Part shown: positions 1-5,206 of the stretch, piece after piece
How positions within the stretch are numbered: the first letter of the stretch is position 1
Layout: each line of letters opens with the position of its first letter
Assembly (NCBI GenBank): GCA_020061125.1
Contig: JAGUYV010000095.1
Location: forward strand, 1-5,206
Direction of reading: 5' to 3'
Source of the DNA: a bacterium
GTDB lineage: Bacteria > UBP15 > UBA6099 > DSWB01
DNA length: 5,206 bases
The notes under the pieces: model-generated
The model's input: only the letters and a program-made list of their open reading frames with translations
Databases searched by the model: none
Told to the model about the DNA's origin: nothing
Program-made: the position numbers and the translations under genes

Positions 1-1304
1 CTGAAATTCTGGATTACGAGGTGAACGAATACCGCGCCGCGCGGTTCGCGGAGCACATCCGCCGCGCGCGGCCCCTGGCCGTTGGCGTCACGGCCATGAC
101 GCCGGTGATCGGCCACGCGTTTGAAATGGCGCGGATCGTGAAGCGCGAACGCCCCGAGGCCAGAGTGCTGCTGGGTGGCGCGCACGCCAGCATCCTGCCC
201 CTGCGCTCGCTTGAGGAATGCCCGTCCGCGGACGCCGCATGCACGGGCGAGGGCGAGAGCAAAATCACGGACCTGTGCCGCGCGGCCGCGCACGGCGAAT
301 GGGACACTCTCGAACTGCCCGGCGCGGTCCTGCGCGCTTCGGACGGAACCCTGCGCGATTTCACCGCCGCGCCCTGCGAACACCTGGACCTGGACGCGCT
401 GCCCATGCCCGCGCGCGATCTCCTGGATTTCGGCAAATATCTGGGCGCATCCACGCCTGGCATCCCCGCTGGCAAATACCGCAGCACGCAACTGTTCACC
501 AGCCGGGGCTGCCCGGGCAAGTGCATCTTCTGCTGCAGCGACCGCATGTTCGGCCCGCGCGTGCGCTTCCGCGGCATCGAGCACATCATGCGCGAAGTTC
601 GCGAGTGCATGGACCGCCACGGGATCAACCATTTCACCATAGACGACGACACCTTCACCCTGCGCCGGGGCCGGGTCATGGAGTTCTGCGGCCGCATGGC
701 CGCGCTGCCCGCGACATGGGACTGCGACACGCGCGTGGATCAGGTGGACCGGGACATGATCCGCGCCATGGCGCGCTCGGGCTGCGTCAAGATCGCCTTC
801 GGCGTGGAGAGCGGCAGCCAGCGCATCCTGGACCTCATCAAAAAGGGCGTCGCCGTGGAGCAGATCCGCAACGCGTTCGCGTGGACCCGCGAGGCCGGCG
901 CCATGTCCTGCGCTTTTCTCATGGTCGGCAGCCATCCCGAGGAAACCGCGCGAGACATCCGCCTCACCTGGAAGCTGATCCGGGACATCAAGCCGGATCT
1001 GATTTCCGTGATGATCGCCACCCCGTATCCCGGCTCGGAACTGCACGACCTCATGCGCCGCGAGAATCTTCTGCGCGAGGTTCCATGGAGCGCCTACGCG
1101 CAGTCGTTTGAGGCCAACAGTTTTTCGAGGACGAAAACCCTGTCCGCGGCGCAACTCAAATTCTGGCAGAACCGGCTTCTGGCCGGATTCTATCTGCGGC
1201 CCGGTTACATTGCGGGCCGCCTGGCGCGCATGGACTCGGCCGCGGACCTCGAATACTGGGCGCGCGCGGGCCTCGGATTCCTCAAGCACCTGGCCGGAAA
1301 ATAG
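1..1304 (+). CDS. B12-binding-type radical SAM enzyme, 5' end cut by window edge
   Basis: This is a radical SAM enzyme of the cobalamin-binding-domain group, which performs methylations, cyclisations and other radical reactions; the substrate is unknown. Numbering from an in-frame GTG at position 21, the N-terminal part has the Rossmann-like features of a B12-binding domain (VLLGGAHAS near residue 49, GEGES near 76). The radical SAM core follows with CPGKCIFC (C164, C168, C171; bases 510-533), which would bind a 4Fe-4S cluster. Later family motifs are IDDDTF (207-212), FGVESGSQRIL (260-270) and TPYPGSEL (334-341). The frame stays open upstream of the GTG and reads E-I-L-D-Y-E, matching the usual 'V-x-I-L-D' strand after the first B12-domain helix, so I read the GTG as an internal Val codon and the true start as lying outside the window. 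It ends at TAG 1302-1304 and converges on the next gene. BchE-like and methyltransferase subfamilies are both possible. Confidence 0.92.
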   Translation, partial: EILDYEVNEYRAARFAEHIRRARPLAVGVTAMTPVIGHAFEMARIVKRERPEARVLLGGAHASILPLRSLEECPSADAACTGEGESKITDLCRAAAHGEWDTLELPGAVLRASDGTLRDFTAAPCEHLDLDALPMPARDLLDFGKYLGASTPGIPAGKYRSTQLFTSRGCPGKCIFCCSDRMFGPRVRFRGIEHIMREVRECMDRHGINHFTIDDDTFTLRRGRVMEFCGRMAALPATWDCDTRVDQVDRDMIRAMARSGCVKIAFGVESGSQRILDLIKKGVAVEQIRNAFAWTREAGAMSCAFLMVGSHPEETARDIRLTWKLIRDIKPDLISVMIATPYPGSELHDLMRRENLLREVPWSAYAQSFEANSFSRTKTLSAAQLKFWQNRLLAGFYLRPGYIAGRLARMDSAADLEYWARAGLGFLKHLAGK

Positions 1305-1328
1305 CCGTGCACCACAGTTCCGGTCAGG
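1289..1328. terminator. possible hairpin between convergent genes
   Basis: Bases 1289-1299 and 1318-1328 form an 11-bp inverted repeat around an 18-base loop. On the plus-strand RNA one pair is G-U; on the minus-strand RNA the same position is a C-A mismatch. The repeat spans the stop codons of both convergent genes, a usual place for a shared terminator. No T-rich run follows the stem on either strand, so it is not a canonical intrinsic terminator. It could be a weak or Rho-assisted end, or chance in GC-rich DNA. Confidence 0.3.
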
Positions 1329-1842
1329 CCTGCGGCATCATATCGCAATAGGAAACGGTAACAAGATCCTGTCCGGAGACGCCGAATTCGCGCATGAGCC
1401 GCGCGACAAGAGGCGCTCCCTGCTCCTCGGGCACGCCCCGGCCCATGACCGCCTCGAACTCCAGAAAATCCCCCAGCCCGTCCACGGCGTCGAGGTGGAT
1501 TCTCACATTCTTGTGGAAAAATACGGTGCGGTTCTTTTTGACAACCGTGCGCACGCCCAGGGCCGCGGCCAGAAGCGCCTTCGCCTCGTCGGGGTTGGCC
1601 ACGGGCAGCAGATCGTAATCGCATTGCTTGGGGCCGGATTCGTCGGCGCGGTTGTAGAACACGAGCTTGTGTTCCGCGTGCGCGCCGTATTCCTCGCGCA
1701 GCTTGAGCCGTCCGTTGGGCGCATGGAAATAGGTGTCAACCTGTTCGAGCTGCAGCACGGTTGGGGAATCGGCCACGCGCAGCGCGGTCTGGCGCGCGGC
1801 CTCGAGGTCGCGGAGCCTGGCTTTGAGTTCGATGTTGCGCAT
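1324..1842 (-). CDS. CYTH-domain protein (class IV adenylate cyclase-like / triphosphatase superfamily)
   Basis: The gene encodes a 172-residue protein that is essentially one CYTH domain, the tunnel fold shared by CyaB-type class IV adenylate cyclases, thiamine triphosphatases and inorganic triphosphatases. It starts N-I-E-L-K-A-R (residues 3-9), the form of the ExExK metal/triphosphate motif seen in CyaB-like members, with Asn in place of the first Glu. Other hallmarks are QVDTYF (34-39), GRLKLRE (44-50), a Lys in HKLVFY (58-63), a basic KKNR stretch (102-105), RIHLD (114-118) and GLGDFLEFE (122-130). ATG at 1842 is chosen because the domain begins there and GGAG (1851-1854) lies 8 bases upstream. 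It follows pth by 13 bases and is the last gene of the minus-strand cluster. Substrate is not decidable from sequence: cAMP synthesis and triphosphate hydrolysis both fit. The domain assignment is firm; the activity is not. Confidence 0.88.
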   Translation of the reverse strand: MRNIELKARLRDLEAARQTALRVADSPTVLQLEQVDTYFHAPNGRLKLREEYGAHAEHKLVFYNRADESGPKQCDYDLLPVANPDEAKALLAAALGVRTVVKKNRTVFFHKNVRIHLDAVDGLGDFLEFEAVMGRGVPEEQGAPLVARLMREFGVSGQDLVTVSYCDMMPQA

Positions 1843-1854
1843 GGAGCGGACTCC
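1843..1854 (-). promoter_or_regulatory. Shine-Dalgarno of the CYTH gene inside a small hairpin
   Basis: On the minus strand the bases directly before the CYTH ATG read GGAG-TCCG-CTCC. GGAG is the ribosome-binding site, 8 bases from the start, and it can pair with CTCC touching the ATG, leaving a TCCG loop of the stable UNCG tetraloop type. The pth stop codon (1856-1858) ends two bases upstream, so a ribosome finishing pth would cover this site. Translational coupling is an inference. Confidence 0.4.
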
Positions 1855-1855
1855 G

Positions 1856-2449
1856 TCAGCCGCCGTTGTCCCCGGTCTGCGGCGCGCCGGGCTTTCGGTT
1901 GAACTGCTGCATGGCGGCTTCGAGGCCATGGTCCAGGAAACAGCAGATCGCGTCCACGGCGCGGTCCGCGATCTCGGGCAGGAGCGCAGTCTGCGCCCTG
2001 TCAAAGGGACGCAGCACATAGTCTTCGAGGGGCATGTCCGTGTTCTTGCCGATGCCCACGCGAAGGCGTGGGATGTCATTGGTCTGGAACACATCAATGA
2101 TGTTCTTCATGCCTTTTTGTCCGCCCGCGCTGCCGCTTGCTCGGATGCGCAGCGCGCCCACCTCGAGGGCCGCGTCGTCGAACACCACGAACATTTCGTC
2201 CCCGCCGCGGAAATTCAACGGGACCTTTTTGAGGGCTTCGCCGGAGCGGTTCATGTAAAGCTGCGGCTTGATCACGGCCACGGGCTGCCCGTTGTACTCG
2301 GTTTTCACCATGAGGAACGCCGGGGTTGTCTGCACGCGCGCGCGTCCGCAGCGCCGCTCCACGAAAGTGTCCACGATGCGGAAGCCGATGTTGTGCCGGG
2401 TCTTGTGGTACTTGGCCCCGGGGTTGCCGAGGCCCACGATGGCGATCAT
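1856..2449 (-). CDS. pth: peptidyl-tRNA hydrolase
   Basis: Pth cleaves the ester bond of peptidyl-tRNAs that drop off ribosomes, freeing tRNA in the cytoplasm; it is normally essential in bacteria. The 197-residue product has the usual family length. Visible motifs are GLGNPG (6-11, with the conserved Asn at 9), TRHNIGF (17-23, with catalytic His19), PQLYMNRSG (62-70, with conserved Asn67), VVFDDAAL (88-95, with Asp91 in the position of the acidic partner of the catalytic His) and RLRVGIGK (128-135). The loop that reads GGHNG in E. coli is GGQKG here (109-113), so the His/Asn pair is Gln/Lys. ATG at 2449 fits the family start; GGAA (2460-2463) is 10 bases upstream, a moderate ribosome site. 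The frame is open further upstream, but that part overlaps the LUD gene and does not resemble Pth. It is third in the minus-strand cluster, 44 bases after LUD. The usual rplY (ctc) neighbour is absent here. Confidence 0.97.
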   Translation of the reverse strand: MIAIVGLGNPGAKYHKTRHNIGFRIVDTFVERRCGRARVQTTPAFLMVKTEYNGQPVAVIKPQLYMNRSGEALKKVPLNFRGGDEMFVVFDDAALEVGALRIRASGSAGGQKGMKNIIDVFQTNDIPRLRVGIGKNTDMPLEDYVLRPFDRAQTALLPEIADRAVDAICCFLDHGLEAAMQQFNRKPGAPQTGDNGG

Positions 2450-2493
2450 GGTTTTGCGGTTCCGTTTCCGCGCCGTGCCGGGCGCATTGCCGG

Positions 2494-3141
2494 TCAGAAC
2501 CCGAGGTCTTCTCCCACGAAGATCACATTCAGGCGGCCGGCCATGGCGTTGCTTTCGATAATCGCGATCTGGCTGCAGATGCGTTTGGGCGGCGTGCAGT
2601 TGTCCGGGTCGCAGAATCCCAGGCGGCCGCACGGGGTGTCCACATTGAACCGGATCGAGTTGAACGGCGCGCAGATGTTCTTGATCCGCGAGATGGCCTC
2701 GTCCAGGGTGCGCACAATTTTGTTGCAGCCCACCATGAGAATGACTTTTTCCGGGCCGAAGATCATCGACGCCACGCGGTTGCCGAGTCCGTCCTCGTTT
2801 ACAAGTTTGCCGTCCATGGTCACGGCGTTGGAGCTTGCGATGAACACATCGCTGGTCAGCCCCTGGATGCGCATGTCGAACTGCTGCTGCGAGGTCACGC
2901 CCTCTCGGTAGCGGTCCAGCAGATTGATGTCGAGTCCGCGCAGGGCGTCCACCAGGCCGGACTCCACAATGGTTGTGGAGCCGCCCAGGCCCACGGTTGC
3001 GCCTTTGGGGATCATTTTGCAGATGGCGGCGATGGCCTCTTCCCTGGAGTCGAAATACCGGGCCTCGATATTCTGGCGCGCCATGGCCTGGATCACGGTG
3101 GCGGCTTTGCGTTCGTAAATGGTTTTCTTCGGGTCTGGCAT
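2494..3141 (-). CDS. LUD-domain (DUF162, LutC/YkgG-like) protein
   Basis: This 215-residue protein belongs to the LUD/DUF162 family, which includes LutC of the L-lactate oxidation complex, although many stand-alone members have no assigned function. It shows GLGGSTTIVESGL (51-63), SSNAVTMDGKLVNEDGLGNRVA (103-124 region), FGPEKVILMVGCNKIV (128-143 region), a TPC motif at 169-171 and a C-terminal VIFVGEDLGF (206-215). Four cysteines, C171, C177, C182 and C189, cluster near the end and could bind a metal, as expected for this subgroup. ATG at 3141 is supported by AAAGGA (3149-3154), 7 bases upstream. No transmembrane segment is seen. It lies 32 bases after the methyltransferase and 44 before pth. 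No lutA or lutB partner is in view, so lactate utilisation should not be assumed. Confidence 0.9.
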   Translation of the reverse strand: MPDPKKTIYERKAATVIQAMARQNIEARYFDSREEAIAAICKMIPKGATVGLGGSTTIVESGLVDALRGLDINLLDRYREGVTSQQQFDMRIQGLTSDVFIASSNAVTMDGKLVNEDGLGNRVASMIFGPEKVILMVGCNKIVRTLDEAISRIKNICAPFNSIRFNVDTPCGRLGFCDPDNCTPPKRICSQIAIIESNAMAGRLNVIFVGEDLGF

Positions 3142-3157
3142 GAGTCGTTCCTTTCGG

Positions 3158-3173
3158 CGGCCGTCGCGGGCCG
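3158..3173 (-). other. small GC hairpin between methyltransferase and LUD genes
   Basis: CGGCC (3158-3162) and GGCCG (3169-3173) form a 5-bp stem with a 6-base loop in the 32-base gap, just after the methyltransferase stop and just before the LUD ribosome site. It may be an mRNA-stability or processing element, but such short GC stems arise often by chance in this DNA. Confidence 0.2.
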
Positions 3174-4181
3174 TCAGCGGGGCCTGGCTGCGATGAGTGC
3201 GGTTATGCCGTCCGCGGGCCGGGCGGCTTTCACGGTCTTGAATCCCGCGGCCGTGAGCCAGGACTTCATTTCTTTGGTCGAATACGAGCTGCCGCCCTCG
3301 GTGTTCACCAGCATATTGATTGAGAACAGCGCGCCGCCCGGAGGCTTTGTGCCGGTGTCGTCCACTTCAATCTCCAGAACCACGAGGAGGCCGCCGGGGT
3401 TCAGCGCGCGGAATCCTTTCTTGAGCAGCCTGGTGTTTTCCGCGGGCGAATAAATGTGCAGGATGCTGCTCATGAGGATGAGGTCGTAGCCGTCTCCGAT
3501 CGGGTCTTTGATGAAATCTCCGGGCTGCGTGCGGATGCGGTCCTGGAGACCGCGCTGGCGGATGTTTGCATCGGCGATGGCGCAGGTCGGTGGCGTGTCG
3601 AAAATCGTAACGCGCGCGCCGGGCAGGGCGTCCGCGAACGCGAAGGCGTAGGTGCCGGGACCGCCGCCAACGTCGAGCATGGTTTTTACGCCCTTGAGGT
3701 TGAGCGAACCGGCGATGATGCGCGAGCGTTCGCTGGCGTAATTGTGCATGGCCATGATGAAATTCTTGTGGCGGATCTTTCCGGCCTCGGAATCCGCCGG
3801 GGGCCGCGGCGCGGGCTTGCCCGTGCGCACGCAATCCGCGATCTGCGTCCAGGATTTCATGATGTGCGCCGCGTGCATGGCGCCCCAGCCCAGGTAGGCG
3901 GGGCTGTCCGGCACAAGGTGTTTGCGCGCAAAGGGGGTGAGGGAAAAGACCTCGCCGCGCTTGGTCAACAGGCCGAGCGCGGCCAGGGCGTTGAGCAAAG
4001 CTCTGGCGCCGCGCGCCGTACCCTTGATCGCGCGCGCCGCCTGCGCCGCGGTCATGTCCGCGCGCGCCAGTTTGCCGAATAAATTCAGCTCCAGGGCCGC
4101 GCCGATCACGCATGCGGGCTGAAAACCGCGCATGGTTTCCATGAGTTGTTCCGGGGTCCATTCCATCTGATTCTTAGCCAT
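3174..4181 (-). CDS. class I SAM-dependent methyltransferase, O-methyltransferase family 2
   Basis: The gene encodes a 335-residue S-adenosylmethionine-dependent methyltransferase of the Methyltransf_2 type (plant COMT, CrtF, BchU and polyketide O-methyltransferases), a normal length for the family. An N-terminal winged-helix/dimerisation region spans about residues 10-95 (for example ALLNALAALGLL, 61-72, and FSLTPFARKHLV, 79-90). The Rossmann core follows with LDVGGGPG (169-176) as SAM motif I, an acidic FD at 194-195, PGDF at 220-223 and SSILHIYSPAE (238-248), whose His242 aligns with the catalytic-base region. NPGGLLVVLE (261-270) is the post-core strand. ATG at 4181 is preferred over an in-frame TTG at 4202 because GGAG (4189-4192) lies 7 bases before it. 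It is first in the minus-strand cluster and has its own promoter. The substrate, probably a small aromatic or polyketide-like hydroxyl, cannot be read from sequence. Confidence 0.9.
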   Translation of the reverse strand: MAKNQMEWTPEQLMETMRGFQPACVIGAALELNLFGKLARADMTAAQAARAIKGTARGARALLNALAALGLLTKRGEVFSLTPFARKHLVPDSPAYLGWGAMHAAHIMKSWTQIADCVRTGKPAPRPPADSEAGKIRHKNFIMAMHNYASERSRIIAGSLNLKGVKTMLDVGGGPGTYAFAFADALPGARVTIFDTPPTCAIADANIRQRGLQDRIRTQPGDFIKDPIGDGYDLILMSSILHIYSPAENTRLLKKGFRALNPGGLLVVLEIEVDDTGTKPPGGALFSINMLVNTEGGSSYSTKEMKSWLTAAGFKTVKAARPADGITALIAARPR

Positions 4182-4217
4182 AACCACTCTCCCGTCACGC
4201 AATGAAGATTAAAGGGT

Positions 4218-4246
4218 ATTGTATCCGCGCTCAAAACCATGTTCAA
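4218..4246 (-). promoter_or_regulatory. sigma70-type promoter for the minus-strand cluster
   Basis: Read on the minus strand, TTGAAC (4241-4246) and TACAAT (4218-4223) are separated by exactly 17 bases, each close to the -35 and -10 consensus. The expected start of transcription is near 4211, giving a leader of about 30 bases that contains the methyltransferase ribosome site. It should drive all four genes down to 1324. I saw no clear operator. Confidence 0.7.
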
Positions 4247-4316
4247 CCGCGGCGGATTCGGGCGCGCCGTGCGCAGCCGGGTTTTGTTGATCCGCAATCC
4301 CGGGCGAGACGCGAAT

Positions 4317-4345
4317 TTTACACCCTCGGGCGCACGCGGTATAAT
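4317..4345 (+). promoter_or_regulatory. near-consensus sigma70 promoter for the zinc-ribbon/kinase unit
   Basis: TTTACA (4317-4322) and a perfect TATAAT (4340-4345) are 17 bases apart, a one-mismatch sigma70 promoter in otherwise GC-rich DNA. The expected transcription start is near 4352, only about 8 bases before the ATG at 4360. It lies about 70 bases from the -35 box of the divergent promoter. Confidence 0.75.
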
Positions 4346-4359
4346 TCCCGGCAGAGGCC

Positions 4360-4758
4360 ATGAGCACACCGGAAGAAACAGATCCCACGCCCCTGCAAGG
4401 TCCGTGTCCGCGCTGCGGCAAGTTCGTGGACGCCATGTTCAAGTTTTGTCCGCACTGCGGCCTGGAGGTGTGTGCGGTCGTGGCGGAAGTAAAATCCGAA
4501 GTCGTGGAAGGGGACAGACTCGAAAAGCTGTCCCCCGAGGCGCGGCAGCGGCTCCTGGAATTCGAGCAGCAGTTCGACGCGCTGCAGAAGAAAATGAAAT
4601 CCACGCCCGCGGCTGGCCGCGGATTTGCGTTCGCGGATTCTTCGATCACAAAGTTCGCCGTGATCCTGGGCGCGCTCATCCTTCTGGGCGTGCTCGCAAG
4701 CTGGTATATTATCTCGCAGTTTATCGCCAGCATGACCGGCCGCGCGGCCGGCATGTAA
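4360..4758 (+). CDS. zinc-ribbon protein with C-terminal membrane anchor
   Basis: This small protein of 132 residues has no recognised family name. An N-terminal zinc ribbon is formed by CPRC (16-19) and CPHC (30-33), with an extra Cys38. A charged, probably helical or coiled-coil stretch follows (about 53-80, rich in Leu, Glu, Gln and Lys). Residues about 98-121 are a single hydrophobic transmembrane helix, leaving roughly ten residues after it. There is no signal peptide, so it is likely tail-anchored with the zinc ribbon in the cytoplasm. The ATG is placed before the ribbon; GAGG (4354-4357) is only 2 bases upstream, unusually close, and the promoter predicts a leader of about 8 bases. The kinase gene starts 19 bases downstream, so the two are probably co-transcribed. 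A role as an adaptor, sensor or substrate for the kinase is inference from context. The layout is clear; the function is unknown. Confidence 0.85.
   Translation: MSTPEETDPTPLQGPCPRCGKFVDAMFKFCPHCGLEVCAVVAEVKSEVVEGDRLEKLSPEARQRLLEFEQQFDALQKKMKSTPAAGRGFAFADSSITKFAVILGALILLGVLASWYIISQFIASMTGRAAGM
4731..4755. repeat. 16-bp GC palindrome with CATG arms at the end of the zinc-ribbon gene
   Basis: Bases 4736-4751 are a perfect 16-bp palindrome, CCGGCCGC followed by its complement. CATG on the left (4731-4734) and on the right (4752-4755) extend the symmetry, broken only by one unpaired A at 4735. As RNA it folds to a 6-bp GC stem with a GCGC loop plus four outer pairs. It codes the last residues of the zinc-ribbon protein and ends directly before its TAA, 22 bases ahead of the kinase ATG. 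No T-run follows, so it is not a standard terminator. Confidence 0.6.
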
Positions 4759-4777
4759 CCGCATCGGGACAAACGCA

Positions 4778-5206
4778 ATGGGCAATGCGCCAGACATCCA
4801 GCCGGGCAAGCGGCTCGACCGGTATCTGATCACCCGGTTCCTGGGCAGCGGCGGCATGGGCGCTGTGTGGAAGGCGCGTGACGAAACCCTGGACCGGCCC
4901 GTGGCCATAAAGATACTGCACCCGAGGCACATGGGCGATGAATTCATGATCGCGCGGTTCAAACGCGAACCTCTGGCCCTGGCGCGCATCACGCACCGCG
5001 GCGTGCCGCAGGTCATCGCCATGGAGCAGCGGCCGGACATCCTGTATTTCGTGCTCGAATTCCTGGACGGCAAGCGGTTGAGCGAGCTGATTACCGAGGA
5101 ATACCGGCTACCCGCGGAGCGCGCCGTGGATGCGTTCCGGCAACTGGCGCTGGCCCTGGACGCAGCGCACGCCGCGGGCGTGATTCACCGGGACATCAAG
5201 CCGGGC
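4778..5206 (+). CDS. PknB-type serine/threonine protein kinase, 3' end cut by window edge
   Basis: The first 143 residues of a Hanks-type Ser/Thr kinase are present and the frame is open at the right edge. It transfers phosphate from ATP to protein Ser/Thr residues. The N-lobe shows the glycine loop GSGGMG (23-28), the ATP-binding Lys45 in VAIK (42-45), and Glu64 in FKRE, the likely helix-C salt-bridge partner. A hinge-like VLEFLDG lies at 92-98, and the catalytic loop begins at HRDIKPG (137-143) with the proton-acceptor Asp139 and Lys141. The DFG motif, activation loop and any C-terminal membrane or sensor domain lie outside the window. ATG at 4778 gives the standard short lead-in before the kinase fold and has GGGA (4766-4769) 8 bases upstream. 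It is second gene after the zinc-ribbon protein, with a 19-base gap. All catalytic residues visible so far are intact, so an active kinase is expected. Confidence 0.95.
   Translation, partial: MGNAPDIQPGKRLDRYLITRFLGSGGMGAVWKARDETLDRPVAIKILHPRHMGDEFMIARFKREPLALARITHRGVPQVIAMEQRPDILYFVLEFLDGKRLSELITEEYRLPAERAVDAFRQLALALDAAHAAGVIHRDIKPG

Noticed and set aside
280-291. 12-bp GC palindrome inside the radical SAM gene, and a 10-bp one at 687-696
   Set aside because: Made of the GCGC/GGCC runs common in this codon usage, with no positional context; probably chance.
14-730. Minus-strand open frame opposite the radical SAM gene
   Set aside because: The plus strand carries clear family motifs over the same bases; the antisense product is low-complexity Ser/Arg-rich sequence.
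2450-2632. N-terminal extension of Pth in the same frame
   Set aside because: The Pth fold begins at the ATG at 2449; the extension overlaps the LUD coding end and looks unlike any Pth.
1733-2911. Plus-strand open frame spanning pth and part of the LUD gene
   Set aside because: It crosses two well-supported minus-strand genes and shows no recognisable domain.
2326-3453. Long plus-strand open frame of about 375 codons opposite the LUD gene and its neighbours
   Set aside because: It is antisense to convincing genes, its translation is rich in Arg, Ala, His and Gly without family motifs, and long antisense frames are expected in GC-rich DNA.
4318-5073. Minus-strand open frames opposite the zinc-ribbon and kinase genes
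   Set aside because: The plus strand encodes a zinc ribbon and unmistakable kinase motifs across this interval; the antisense frames have none.

Overview
The window is GC-rich bacterial DNA that is almost completely coding. It holds seven protein genes, of which the first and last run off the ends. I see no tRNA or rRNA gene, mobile element, CRISPR array or long gene-free stretch. The combination of a B12-type radical SAM enzyme, a class IV CYTH protein with an N-I-E-L-K start, a stand-alone LUD-domain protein and a bacterial PknB-type Ser/Thr kinase suggests a GC-rich, probably uncultured bacterium. A Planctomycetes/PVC-like or related deep lineage is possible, but that placement is inference and no marker here fixes the phylum.

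Layout. Positions 1-1304 (+) hold the C-terminal majority of a cobalamin-binding-type radical SAM enzyme, whose true start lies left of the window. It converges on a four-gene minus-strand cluster read from 4181 down to 1324: an O-methyltransferase-like SAM enzyme (4181-3174), a LUD/DUF162 protein (3141-2494), peptidyl-tRNA hydrolase pth (2449-1856) and a CYTH-domain protein (1842-1324). The gaps are 32, 44 and 13 bases, so these genes are probably one transcription unit. A good sigma70-type promoter (TTGAAC-17-TACAAT) lies just upstream of the methyltransferase.

Divergent from this cluster, on the plus strand, is a two-gene unit: a small zinc-ribbon protein with a C-terminal membrane anchor (4360-4758), then a Ser/Thr protein kinase (4778 to the right edge). 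Its promoter is close to consensus (TTTACA-17-TATAAT) and sits so near the start codon that the mRNA leader should be only about 8 bases long. A 16-bp perfect GC palindrome with flanking CATG arms overlaps the end of the zinc-ribbon gene, just before the kinase.

How the genes work together: only pth has a firmly known housekeeping role, recycling peptidyl-tRNA. The methyltransferase, LUD and CYTH genes are of unknown substrate and share an operon with it without an obvious common pathway. The zinc-ribbon/kinase pair looks like a small signalling unit. I found no strong evidence for a wholly new system. The most noteworthy items are the zinc-ribbon/kinase pair with its ultra-short leader and intercistronic palindrome, and a small hairpin that could hide the ribosome-binding site of the CYTH gene.
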